A DNA stretch of 64,000 bases, taken from NCBI RefSeq assembly GCF_003628145.1, contig NZ_RBZV01000011.1, forward strand, positions 119,573 through 183,572. The letters run 5' to 3'. This stretch comes from Trinickia fusca. GTDB taxonomy: Bacteria > Pseudomonadota > Gammaproteobacteria > Burkholderiales > Burkholderiaceae. Shown piece after piece: positions 39,301 to 47,764 of this stretch. Made by a program: the position numbers and the translations under genes. The notes beneath the pieces were generated by a model, which was not told the origin of the DNA, searched no databases, and saw only the letters and a list, made by a program, of their open reading frames with translations. Every line of letters begins with the position of its first letter. The first letter of the stretch is position 1.

Positions 39301-40113
39301 TCAGCGAGGCGAGTGCGCCTGCGTTTGTTGCTTCGCGGCCAGCCCCAGCTTCAAAAAGCGGTAATAGACGGTTTGCGCGTTGAACGTGGCGATCATGAAC
39401 CCCGCTTGACCGTCGAGAAAGCCGAGTTTCAGGAAATACGTGCGCACGAACGCCCAGAACCCGCGCGCAAGCGCGCGGCCGAGGCCGCCACCGCGCTTGC
39501 CGGCTTCGAAGCGTTGACGTGCGCCCGCGCTCGAATAGGCGTCGAGCTTTCGCACTACCGTTTCGAAGTCTTCGTAGGAGTAGTGCAGGAGCTTGCCGGT
39601 CAGCCGCTCGGTGGGGCCATCGAAGACGAGGCGCTCATGCACGAGGTCGTCGGAGAATCGCGCCGTGCCGCGCTTGAACAGACGCGGAATCCAGTCCGGA
39701 TACCAGCCGCTGTGTCGGACCCAATGGCCGCAGAAACTCGAGAGCCGATCGACGGCGTAGATGTCGGTGCGCGGCGCGCGCAGGGCCTCGCGAATCGACG
39801 CAGCGAGCTCGGGCGTGACGATTTCGTCGGTATCGATCGACAGGATCCAGTCGGTGTCGAGCGCGGCGACCGCGCGGTTCTTCTGGGGACCAAACCCGGG
39901 CCACTGGGGTTCCGCGATCACGCGGGCGCCGTGTGCCTGCGCGAGCGTGACGGTTGCATCGACGCTGCCCGCGTCGACGACGACGATCTCGTCCGCAAAC
40001 GACAGGGCCTCCAGACATTGCGCGAGGCGCGCCTGGGCGTTCAGCGCGATGATGGCCACGCCGAGCGTGGGGCGGCCTGAGGAATCGGATGGGGTGGGCG
40101 GCAAGGTGCTCAA
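39301..40113 (-). CDS. Glycosyltransferase family 2, WaaE/KdtX-like
   Basis: A 270-residue GT-A enzyme. It has [37 protein letters not shown], the [11 protein letters not shown]xD region, and [20 protein letters not shown]. It is most like the LPS core beta-1,4-glucosyltransferase WaaE. The start is uncertain: the frame begins at TTG 40113 and another TTG lies at 40104; no ATG is available before the first conserved strand. It converges with the GT9 gene and is divergent from msbA. Confidence 0.82.
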   Translation of the reverse strand: MSTLPPTPSDSSGRPTLGVAIIALNAQARLAQCLEALSFADEIVVVDAGSVDATVTLAQAHGARVIAEPQWPGFGPQKNRAVAALDTDWILSIDTDEIVTPELAASIREALRAPRTDIYAVDRLSSFCGHWVRHSGWYPDWIPRLFKRGTARFSDDLVHERLVFDGPTERLTGKLLHYSYEDFETVVRKLDAYSSAGARQRFEAGKRGGGLGRALARGFWAFVRTYFLKLGFLDGQAGFMIATFNAQTVYYRFLKLGLAAKQQTQAHSPR

Positions 40114-40203
40114 GCGGTCACTCAGTTCGTCAGAGGGGCGAGTATACCGGTTGCGTCAGCGGTGCTCCGGTGCACGCCGAACGGCGCGCAGGCGGACCGC
40201 TAC

Positions 40204-40209
40204 TATAAT
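40204..40209 (+). promoter_or_regulatory. Candidate -10 box for msbA
   Basis: A perfect TATAAT overlapping an in-frame ATG (40208). Its position argues against that ATG as the start and gives an 80-base leader to the TTG at 40292. No good -35 is seen. Confidence 0.35.
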
Positions 40210-40291
40210 GAACAACTTTTTTTGCGCGCGAATGCGCGCGTGCCGGCCGGCGCGCGTTGGAATTCGTCGCAACGTGAATCGTGGAAATGTC

Positions 40292-42073
40292 TTGGAAACC
40301 CCAGCTACTTTGAGAAAGGCGATAGGCGGCGAGCAAACGTCGGCGTCTTCGGTGATGCGGCGACTCTGGCCATATGTGAAGCCGCTCATCTGGGTCATCG
40401 TGCTCGGCGTCATATCGATGGGCGTGAGCGCCGCGACCGACGCCGGTATTCCGGCTCTGCTCAAGCCACTGCTCGACAAAGGCTTCGGCGCGAACGCGAG
40501 CAATCACGCGAAATGGTATGTGCCGCTCGCCGTGATCGGCCTGGCGCTCGTGCGCGGCATCTCGCAGTACGCGTCCGGTTATCTGCTCTCCTACGTATCG
40601 AACCGCATCCTGCTGCAACTGCGGCTCGACATGTTCGAGCGCATGATCCACACGAGCACGTCGTTCTTCCAGCGCGAAACGGCCAGCACCGTCATCAACG
40701 CGATCGTCTTCGAGGTCAATCAGATCCTCAGCGTACTCACGAGCGTGATGATCACGCTCGTGCGCGATTCGCTGACGGTCATCTTCCTGCTCGGCTACCT
40801 GTTCTACCTGAACTGGCGCCTCACGCTGATCGTTGCGGTGATCCTGCCCGGCATCGGCTGGCTCGTCAGCAAGATCAATCGCCGTCTGCGCCGGCTCGGG
40901 CGCGAGCAGCAAACGCTCACGAACGAGCTGTCGTACATCGTCGAGGAGACGGTGGGCGGCTACAAGGTCGTGAAAGTGCACAACGGTGAGCAGTACGAAA
41001 TCAACCGCTTCACCGCGATGAGCCATCGCCTGCGCGGTTACGCGATGCGGATGACGGTCGCGGGCGGCCTTGCGCAGCCGCTCACGCAGGTGCTCGCGTC
41101 GGTCGCCCTGGCGATCGTGATCACGATCGCCGTCTTGCAGTCGGCGAACAACCAGACGACGGTCGGCGGGTTCGTAGCGTTCGTGACGTCGATGCTGCTC
41201 GTCATTTCGCCGCTCAAGCATCTGATCGACGTGAACCAGCCGCTGCAGCGCGGCATGACGGCCGCCGAGCTGATCTTCGGTCTCATCGACGAGCCGCGCG
41301 AGCCGGCGGGCGGCACGCGCACGTTCACCCATGCACGCGGCGAGATCGAGTTCCGTGACGTCACGTTCACCTATGGCGCCGTCGATCGGCCCACGCTCGA
41401 TCGCGTGTCGTTCAAGGCGTCGCCTGGCGAAATGATCGCGCTGGCGGGCCCCTCGGGCAGCGGCAAGACGACGCTCGTGAACCTGCTGCCGCGCTTTTTC
41501 GCGCCGAGCGGCGGGCAGATTCTCGTCGACGGCGTGCCCATCGACGAATACGACGTGCACGCGCTGCGCAGCCAGATGGCGATGGTGAGCCAGGACGTCG
41601 TGCTGTTCAACGATACGGTGGCCGCCAACGTCGCGTATGGCTCGACGCCCGATCGCGCCCGCGTGGAAGCGGCGCTGGCCGCGGCCAATTTGGCCGACAT
41701 GGTCGCCGCCATGCCCGACGGCATCGACACCATGATCGGCGGCAACGGCATGCGTTTGTCGGGTGGCCAGCGCCAGCGTCTCGCCATCGCGCGCGCGATC
41801 TACAAGGACGCGCCGATCCTGATTCTCGACGAGGCCACCTCGGCACTCGATTCGGAATCGGAGCGCCACGTGCAGGCTGCGCTCGAAACGCTCATGAAGG
41901 GGCGCACGACGCTCGTGATCGCGCACCGCCTGTCGACGATCGAGCGTGCCGATCGCATCCTCGTGATGGAGGCTGGATGCATCGTCGAGCAGGGCAGTCA
42001 CGACGACCTGTTGCGGCACGGCGGCCTCTACGCGCATCTGCATCGCATTCAGTATCAGCAGCAGGCTGCGTGA
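40292..42073 (+). CDS. msbA: Lipid A export ABC transporter MsbA
   Basis: A 593-residue half-transporter that flips lipid A-core across the inner membrane. Six membrane helices lie in residues 20-320; the ATPase domain has Walker [10 protein letters not shown] (K392), signature [14 protein letters not shown], Walker [16 protein letters not shown], and H-loop VIAHRLSTI. The TTG at 40292 with GGAAA upstream gives the usual family length; longer starts would overlap the -10 box. Placement with LPS genes supports the role. Confidence 0.93.
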   Translation: METPATLRKAIGGEQTSASSVMRRLWPYVKPLIWVIVLGVISMGVSAATDAGIPALLKPLLDKGFGANASNHAKWYVPLAVIGLALVRGISQYASGYLLSYVSNRILLQLRLDMFERMIHTSTSFFQRETASTVINAIVFEVNQILSVLTSVMITLVRDSLTVIFLLGYLFYLNWRLTLIVAVILPGIGWLVSKINRRLRRLGREQQTLTNELSYIVEETVGGYKVVKVHNGEQYEINRFTAMSHRLRGYAMRMTVAGGLAQPLTQVLASVALAIVITIAVLQSANNQTTVGGFVAFVTSMLLVISPLKHLIDVNQPLQRGMTAAELIFGLIDEPREPAGGTRTFTHARGEIEFRDVTFTYGAVDRPTLDRVSFKASPGEMIALAGPSGSGKTTLVNLLPRFFAPSGGQILVDGVPIDEYDVHALRSQMAMVSQDVVLFNDTVAANVAYGSTPDRARVEAALAAANLADMVAAMPDGIDTMIGGNGMRLSGGQRQRLAIARAIYKDAPILILDEATSALDSESERHVQAALETLMKGRTTLVIAHRLSTIERADRILVMEAGCIVEQGSHDDLLRHGGLYAHLHRIQYQQQAA

Positions 42074-42119
42074 TCGAGGCGCGCTGGCTGCCGGCATCGC
42101 CGGGTAGCGCGGCGCGTCG

Positions 42120-43235
42120 CTAACGCAAATCGGCGAGCCAGCCGCCATAGTCGGCGCGTGGGCTGCCCGGCGTCGCGCGCGATGGTGTGCGACCCGTTGC
42201 GAGCGCGGCTTCGATCGTGTCACGCGGTGCATGGCCGTATTGCTGCCGGAACGCACGGCTCAATTGCGCAGGGCTCGTAAAGCCGTAGCGGTGGGCCAGA
42301 TCAGAGATGCGCAGGTCGATTGCGCCCGGCGTCGCAAGCGCGTCGTGGATTGCCGCAAGCCGGCGTCGCCGGATGTAGCTCGCCACGCCGCCGTCGCGCT
42401 CGAACAATCGGTACAGGTTCGAACGCGACACGCCGACAGCCTTGCAGATACTGTCCGGCGATAACGCGTCCGAGGTCAGATGCGCCTCGATGTGCGCCTT
42501 CACCTTGCGAAAGCGCGCCGCGCCGATCAAGTCCTGCGTGAGCTCGAGCCGCTCGGCAGTCGGTGCGAGCACGGCCGCCACGAGATGCACGATGCTCTGC
42601 GCGACGTGCGGCAGCTCGGCGGGGGATAACGTCTCGATCTGTGCGCAGACGTTCGCGAGATGCTGGGTCAGCAGCTGCGTCGCACCGCCGCGTAGCGTCA
42701 TGCCGTGCAACTGCTTCGGCATCGGCGGCAGCACGTCGCGTGCGATCAGCAATGTCATTGCGTTGCCTGCCACGATCTCGCGCCGATAAGGCTGCGATTG
42801 ATCGATGATCGCGAGCTCATCGGGCCCGACGACGAGCGATTGGCCGCTTGCCTCGCCGCGAATCGAACCGGTCATGCGGAAATTCAGCGCGTAATTGTCG
42901 AAGCCGTCGCGGCGTGCCGTCGCCGCCGGACGATCGAGCGCATACACGAGCGGTGGCGCGTCGGCGCGGCCGGCCGTGTATTGCCAGCAGCCCAGCGACA
43001 TCTGCCCAAGCTTATAGCCGGAAAACCGATAATCGGCGTTCGCATCGAGCGGGCTCACGAGCGAGAACGCCGACAGCTGATGCTGTGCGCGCCAGGCATC
43101 GAGGCGATCGTCTGCGCCATGCTCGGCGAGCGAAAACCGATAGGGGCGGACTGGATCGTCGAATTGCATGATGGGCGGGCGACGGACCGCATCGTTCGTG
43201 CGCGATGCGGCCATGTGTGTTGACTGATGAAGCAT
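42120..43235 (-). CDS. AraC-family transcriptional regulator
   Basis: A 371-residue regulator. The C-terminal AraC domain has two helix-turn-helix units (SPDSICKAVGVSRSNLYRLFER and LRISDLAHRYGFTSPAQLSRAFRQQYGHAP). The N-terminal part resembles the AraC-binding-like domain of FeaR/NphR-type activators, with MTLLIARDVLPP. Starts are possible at Met1 (43235), Met8 (43214) and Met23 (43169). It is divergent from an MFS gene, with direct repeats in between that fit its likely operator. Confidence 0.88.
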   Translation of the reverse strand: MLHQSTHMAASRTNDAVRRPPIMQFDDPVRPYRFSLAEHGADDRLDAWRAQHQLSAFSLVSPLDANADYRFSGYKLGQMSLGCWQYTAGRADAPPLVYALDRPAATARRDGFDNYALNFRMTGSIRGEASGQSLVVGPDELAIIDQSQPYRREIVAGNAMTLLIARDVLPPMPKQLHGMTLRGGATQLLTQHLANVCAQIETLSPAELPHVAQSIVHLVAAVLAPTAERLELTQDLIGAARFRKVKAHIEAHLTSDALSPDSICKAVGVSRSNLYRLFERDGGVASYIRRRRLAAIHDALATPGAIDLRISDLAHRYGFTSPAQLSRAFRQQYGHAPRDTIEAALATGRTPSRATPGSPRADYGGWLADLR

Positions 43236-43325
43236 CGATCATAAGACGACTCGGTCTGTTTCGCTTGCGACGCCGTGTCGGCAACAAGGGTTTTGCCCGC
43301 GCGAACGGCGAAGGGCAGCAAGGTT

Positions 43326-43358
43326 GGGACGCCATGCAAGGTATTCGGGACGCCATGC
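43326..43358 (+). promoter_or_regulatory. Direct-repeat operator for the AraC-type regulator
   Basis: GGGACGCCATGC occurs at 43326-43337 and 43347-43358, perfect 12-mers with a 21-base period, i.e. two DNA turns. This is the geometry of AraC half-sites. The second half-site ends just before the expected -35 (about 43360) of a TTAGAT -10 at 43383-43388, as for class II activation of the MFS gene. Confidence 0.6.
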
Positions 43359-43433
43359 CTAATGGGTAGTGTGCGACGCGCATTAGATTGTCGGACTCGT
43401 GTCTTCTCGACTTTCCGCTCGATCGCCCTCCCG

Positions 43434-44708
43434 ATGTCTTCCTGCACGGCTTGCGCCGAACCCATTCCTGATTCCGCATTAGCGCTCGACGCGTCGTCGT
43501 TGCCGCTGCGTTTCGTGTTGCTGCTCGCTATCGCAGCCGCCTGCGCGGTCGCCAACGTCTACTATGCGCAGCCGCTGCTCGACGCGATGGCAAGCACTTT
43601 CGATATCGATGCGGCGGCGATCGGCCTCGTCGGAACGGTGACGCTCGGCTGCTACGGGCTCGGGCTCGTGCTGCTGGTGCCGCTTGGCGACGTATGGCAG
43701 CCGCGTCGCCTCATCCTCGGTCAACTGCTGTTCGCGGTGCTCGCGCTTGTGGCGATCGGTGCCGCGCCGAATGCGGACGTACTGTTTGCCGGTATGGCCG
43801 CGATCGGCTTTGTCAGCGTCGTCGCGCAAGTGATCGTGGCCTTCGCGGCCAATCACGCGGCGCCGGCTCAACGAGGCCGGGTCGTGGGCACGGTCACGAG
43901 TGGCATCGTGCTCGGCATCCTGCTCGCGCGTACGCTGTCCGGGGCACTCGCCGATCTGGCTGGCTGGCGCGCCGTCTACTTCGTCTCGGCCGCTCTGATC
44001 CTGGCGATTGCCGTGGCGCTTGCGAAAACGCTGCCTAAGTCGGCGATGCGGCCAGCGCAGCGAGAGGCCGTGTCTACATCCACGTCCACATCGTATCGGC
44101 ATCTGCTGAGCTCGACGTTCATGCTGCTCGCTAGCGAACGGGTGCTCCGCCTGCGGGCATGTCTCGCGTTCCTGCAGTTCGCGGCGACGATGGTGTTGTG
44201 GACGCCGATGGCATTGGCGCTTGCAGCGCCGCCGCTCGCGCTGTCGCATACGGCGATCGGTGCGCTGGGCCTGGCCGGCGCGGCCGGTGCGCTGGGCGCC
44301 GCGCGGGCCGGACACCTGGCCGACCGCGGCCGGGCGCAGTGGGTCTCGGGCGCCGGCCTCGCCGGCATGTTGTTCTCGTGGCTGCCGACCGCTTGGGGCG
44401 TGCATTCGGTGTGGGCGCTGGCGGTCGGCGTCGTCGTCTTCGATTTCGGTTTGCAGGCGTTGCATGTGGCGAACCAGAGTCTGATCTACCATGTGCGTTC
44501 CGGCGCGCGTAGCCGTGTGACCGCCGCGTATATGCTGATGTACGCGCTCGGTTGCGCGGGTGGATCGATTGCGTCGACGGCGGTCTTTGCGCGCGGGGGC
44601 TGGGGTGCGGTGTGTCTGCTGGGCGCCGGTATCAATCTGTGCGCGCTCGCATTCTGGCTCGTGGTGCGGCGCCACGAACCGGCCGATGCGCCGCGTGCAG
44701 CGAGTTAA
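43434..44708 (+). CDS. MFS transporter
   Basis: A 424-residue protein with 12 predicted membrane helices. The A-like motif GDVWQPRRLILGQLL lies between helices 2 and 3, and NVYYAQPLLDAMASTF before helix 2 is typical of the YnfM/CynX-type exporters. The substrate is unknown. The start at 43434 puts the first helix at residue ~27; the frame upstream is non-coding-like. It is likely controlled by the divergent AraC regulator. The PLP gene follows by 53 bases. Confidence 0.87.
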   Translation: MSSCTACAEPIPDSALALDASSLPLRFVLLLAIAAACAVANVYYAQPLLDAMASTFDIDAAAIGLVGTVTLGCYGLGLVLLVPLGDVWQPRRLILGQLLFAVLALVAIGAAPNADVLFAGMAAIGFVSVVAQVIVAFAANHAAPAQRGRVVGTVTSGIVLGILLARTLSGALADLAGWRAVYFVSAALILAIAVALAKTLPKSAMRPAQREAVSTSTSTSYRHLLSSTFMLLASERVLRLRACLAFLQFAATMVLWTPMALALAAPPLALSHTAIGALGLAGAAGALGAARAGHLADRGRAQWVSGAGLAGMLFSWLPTAWGVHSVWALAVGVVVFDFGLQALHVANQSLIYHVRSGARSRVTAAYMLMYALGCAGGSIASTAVFARGGWGAVCLLGAGINLCALAFWLVVRRHEPADAPRAAS

Positions 44709-44761
44709 GTTGGTTCGTCATCCTTATCGATAGTGCAGTCATTGCGTCACGAAGGAGCGTT

Positions 44762-46153
44762 ATGTACGAGAAGCTGTCGCACGACCTTGCCCACCTCGAG
44801 CCGTTGCTGGCACGCACGATGCGGCATGCGACCGAGACCTTGCATGGCATCGATGCGCGCGCCGTGGCCCTGGCGCCGCACGCCGCAACGCCGGCACCGC
44901 TGCCCGAGCAAGGCGTGGGCGCAGCCGGTGCCCTCGACGAATTCGTCGCCCGCTGGGCGCCGGGTTTCTCAGGCAGCGCGGGGCCGCGCTATCTGGGCTT
45001 CGTGACGGGTGGAGCGACACCGGCCGCGATCGCCGGCGATTGGCTCACGAGTGTCTACGACCAGAACCCGACGGCCGGCATCGACAGCAGCGCGCCCGAT
45101 CTCGAGCGCGAGACCGTCGATCGCCTGCGGCAGTTGTTCGGCTTTTCCGAGGCGCACCGTGGCGTGTTCGTGAGTGGCGCGACGATGTCCAATTTCGTCG
45201 GGCTCGCGATTGCGCGGGAATGGCTCGGCGAGCAGCGCGGCATCAGCGTGGCCGAGGACGGGCTTGCGGCGCTGCCGCAGATTCGCGTGCTATCGGGCGC
45301 GCCGCACTCGAGCATTTACAAGTCGTTGTCGATGCTCGGCATCGGGCGCCGTTCGGTGGAAAAGGTGGCTACGCTCGCGGAACGCGAGGCCGTCGACATC
45401 GACGCGTTAGAGGCGGCGCTCGCGCGTGCACAGGGCGAACCGGTGATCGTCGTCGCCAATGCGGGCACCGTCAACACCGTCGACTTCGATGATCTGCGCG
45501 CCATCGCCGCGCTCAAGTCGCGCTACACGTTCTGGCTGCATGTCGATGCGGCGTTCGGCGCGTTCGCGGCGCTCTCGCGTGAGCATGCGCATCTGGTCGA
45601 CGGCATCGACGCGGCCGATTCGATCTGCGTCGACCTGCACAAGTGGCTCAACGTGCCGTACGACGCGGCGGTGCAATTCTCGCGACGGCGCGACCTGCAG
45701 GTGCGCGTGTTCCAGAACAGCGCGGCGTACCTTGGCGTGCCCGGCGAAAATCCCGACTTCGTGCATCTGACGCCGGAGAATTCGCGGCGACTGCGCGCGA
45801 TGGCCACCTGGTTCGCGCTTGCTGCCTACGGCCGCGCGGGGCATGCCGAGATCGTCGAGCGCAACGTCCGCACGGCGCGTCTGCTCGGGGAGCGCATCGA
45901 CTCCCATCCGCGTTTGCGTCTGCTTGCGCCGACGCGTCTGAACGTCGCGTGCTTCACGCTGGCCGAGGAGCCGTCCGAGGCGCGCGTGAACGCATACATG
46001 TTGGCCGTGCGCGATGCCGGCGACGTGTTCATCTCGCCGACGGTCTACGCGGGCACATGGGGCTTGCGGGCCGCGTTCTCGAACTGGCGCACGAGCGAGG
46101 CCGACGTCGAGCGCGTATTCGCCTCGCTCGACGCAGCTGCGCGCGGCTTTTAA
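44762..46153 (+). CDS. Group II pyridoxal-dependent decarboxylase/aminotransferase-like enzyme
   Basis: A 463-residue PLP enzyme of the aromatic-L-amino-acid/glutamate decarboxylase group. The PLP lysine is K294 in VDLHKWLNVPYD; VFVSGATMSNFVGL and HVDAAFGAF are conserved. GAAGGAG lies 6 bases before ATG 44762. Its amino-acid substrate is unknown. It is 53 bases downstream of the MFS gene, so co-transcription and a linked role (amine production and export) are possible but unproven. Confidence 0.85.
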   Translation: MYEKLSHDLAHLEPLLARTMRHATETLHGIDARAVALAPHAATPAPLPEQGVGAAGALDEFVARWAPGFSGSAGPRYLGFVTGGATPAAIAGDWLTSVYDQNPTAGIDSSAPDLERETVDRLRQLFGFSEAHRGVFVSGATMSNFVGLAIAREWLGEQRGISVAEDGLAALPQIRVLSGAPHSSIYKSLSMLGIGRRSVEKVATLAEREAVDIDALEAALARAQGEPVIVVANAGTVNTVDFDDLRAIAALKSRYTFWLHVDAAFGAFAALSREHAHLVDGIDAADSICVDLHKWLNVPYDAAVQFSRRRDLQVRVFQNSAAYLGVPGENPDFVHLTPENSRRLRAMATWFALAAYGRAGHAEIVERNVRTARLLGERIDSHPRLRLLAPTRLNVACFTLAEEPSEARVNAYMLAVRDAGDVFISPTVYAGTWGLRAAFSNWRTSEADVERVFASLDAAARGF

Positions 46154-46207
46154 CGCCGGCGTGTTTGTCAGGGGTGGGGGAGCTTGCTGCGCGCAGTGTG
46201 CTGTTGC

Positions 46208-46528
46208 TTAGACCCCGCCGGTGACGAGCGGCAGCACCGTCAGGTCAGGATGCGTGCCGTCGACGATGCTGCGCCCGACGTGCACGGCTTCATATTCGGC
46301 TTCGTCGGCGCTCACGAACGCGTCCTCGCCGTCGGCATGAAACGGTACGGCGTGGCCAGGCAGCTTGGGGTCAGCGCCGGGATGGCAGACGTAGCCGATG
46401 TATGTATAGCGATCGCCGGGCGCGCTGCTGCGCCCGGGCTCCTGCTCATGCCCTTTGATGAGCAGCTCCACGTGAATCTCGAAGCCCTCGTAGTCGACTT
46501 TGCGCCACCGGGCGTCTTCGTCTGACAT
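46208..46528 (-). CDS. Conserved hypothetical protein, 106 residues
   Basis: A small acidic soluble protein (WRKVDYEGFEIHVELLIKG..., RYTYIGYVCHPGADP, DEAEYEAVHVGRSIVDG). No known domain. Start 46528 is chosen for the GAGACGAG upstream; the longer frame to 46711 is not conserved-looking. It is transcribed towards the PLP gene and resembles small Burkholderiaceae hypotheticals. Confidence 0.65.
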   Translation of the reverse strand: MSDEDARWRKVDYEGFEIHVELLIKGHEQEPGRSSAPGDRYTYIGYVCHPGADPKLPGHAVPFHADGEDAFVSADEAEYEAVHVGRSIVDGTHPDLTVLPLVTGGV

Positions 46529-46598
46529 GTCTCGTCTCCATGCGTGATGCGCGGCGCTCGTTGCGCGCGCGGCCGCGCATGTTGCGGCGCATCCGTCG

Positions 46599-46757
46599 CT
46601 AATGGCGGTGCCGCATGCGGTCCCACAAACGATGACCGTCGGTTCTGCGCAGCCATCGGTCACGGTAGTGCTCGCGTCGGTAATGCGCGGCCACGATGAT
46701 GACGGCCGCAATGAGCACGATCAGGCCGACCACCATGCTTTCCACCGATTCGGCCAT
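46599..46757 (-). CDS. Small single-helix membrane protein, 52 residues
   Basis: Residues ~6-26 form one hydrophobic helix (SMVVGLIVLIAAVIIVAAHY), followed by a strongly basic tail rich in Arg, His and Trp. A near-perfect AAGGAGG lies 7 bases before ATG 46757, which decides the start over the longer frame from 46784. Function unknown; a membrane-anchored basic tail could bind nucleic acid or lipid headgroups. Confidence 0.65.
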   Translation of the reverse strand: MAESVESMVVGLIVLIAAVIIVAAHYRREHYRDRWLRRTDGHRLWDRMRHRH

Positions 46758-46930
46758 GGCAACCTCCTTGCGAATCGCCTGCATAGAAAAATTCTAGGCG
46801 ATTTGCGCGTTCGTGCCTGCCGCAACCCTGCGTGCATCCGGCCCGCATTACGGCTGTTACGCGCGGACACAACTTTCATCCGAACCGTGTGTGCCGCAAG
46901 TTCATCTAATGGGGACCAGGAGGGGAAATC

Positions 46931-47182
46931 ATGGTCAGATCAATGTTCATCGTGGCGCTGGCCGGTGCCCTCGCCGGCTGCGTGGTCGCGCCGGGGCCGC
47001 CCGGGTACTACAGCTACGACTACGGTTACTACGGTCCCGCCTACTACGGCCCGGCGTACTACGGTCCCGCCTATTACGCGCCGGGCTACTACTATGCAGG
47101 GCCGTCGATCGGGATCGGCATTGGCTTCGGCGGCGGTCATCGCGGCTGGCATGGGGGCCGCGGGGGATGGCACGGGCGGTAG
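46931..47182 (+). CDS. Tyr/Gly-rich small lipoprotein
   Basis: An 83-residue exported lipoprotein. The lipobox is LAGC (about residues 14-17). The mature part has a Tyr-rich repeat (YYGPA three times, related YYAPG and YYYAG) and ends in Gly/His/Arg. AGGAGG lies 8 bases before the ATG. Such low-complexity lipoproteins are widespread in Burkholderiaceae, with unknown role at the envelope. Confidence 0.8.
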   Translation: MVRSMFIVALAGALAGCVVAPGPPGYYSYDYGYYGPAYYGPAYYGPAYYAPGYYYAGPSIGIGIGFGGGHRGWHGGRGGWHGR

Positions 47183-47764
47183 CGGGGCCGGGCGAGGTGG
47201 CGACGAGGGCGTAGCGGACCTCGCCGCCTGATTGCCGGCACACCGATGCTTGGCAGAGCGAAGCATGCTGCAATGCGGAAAAATCGTTTGCCTCGTTGTG
47301 GTCGCGACTATAAAATTGCGGGCGAAGAAAGGCTAAAAAAACAATAGGTTCCTTTCCCAATTATTAAAAAACGCTTTCAACCGGGGTTATCGAGAGATGC
47401 GTGGTATTGCCACTATCGCCAGGCTTGGCTTGGCTCGCGCCGATCAGCGGCCAAGATCATTCACATCGACACGACACACTGCGTCCGCGCCAATCCCGGC
47501 AAGGGATGGCGTAGCTTTCGCACGTCTCGCGCATTAGTCCTTTCTTTCACGCTCGATGCCCATCGGGCAGGTCAGCAGCCGCGCCTCGATAAGGCCGTCT
47601 GGCGCTGAGCTTTAGCCCAATTCGAGCGAATGGGGTCGCGCCATGGCTGGTGCCTGTGCACCGGCTGTTGCGTATTGGCGGGACTGGCAGATCGACGGCA
47701 GCGCAATTGAAGCCGAATGCGCCGCATTGCCGATGCTCGCCCGCGAATAGCCAATAAGAACAAG
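47183..47764 (+). other. Noncoding region upstream of the CDI operon
   Basis: No supported gene in 582 bases. An AT-richer patch at 47280-47375 contains TATAAA at 47309-47314 with TTGCCT 15 bases upstream, a possible promoter. GGCGAGGT near 47194 and ACCTCGCC near 47217 can form a hairpin that may end the lipoprotein transcript. The rest shows nothing recognisable; it is long enough to carry regulation of the secretion operon. Confidence 0.5.

Noticed and set aside
40208..40210. ATG as msbA start
   Set aside because: It overlaps a TATAAT box, and the added residues do not match the family N-terminus.
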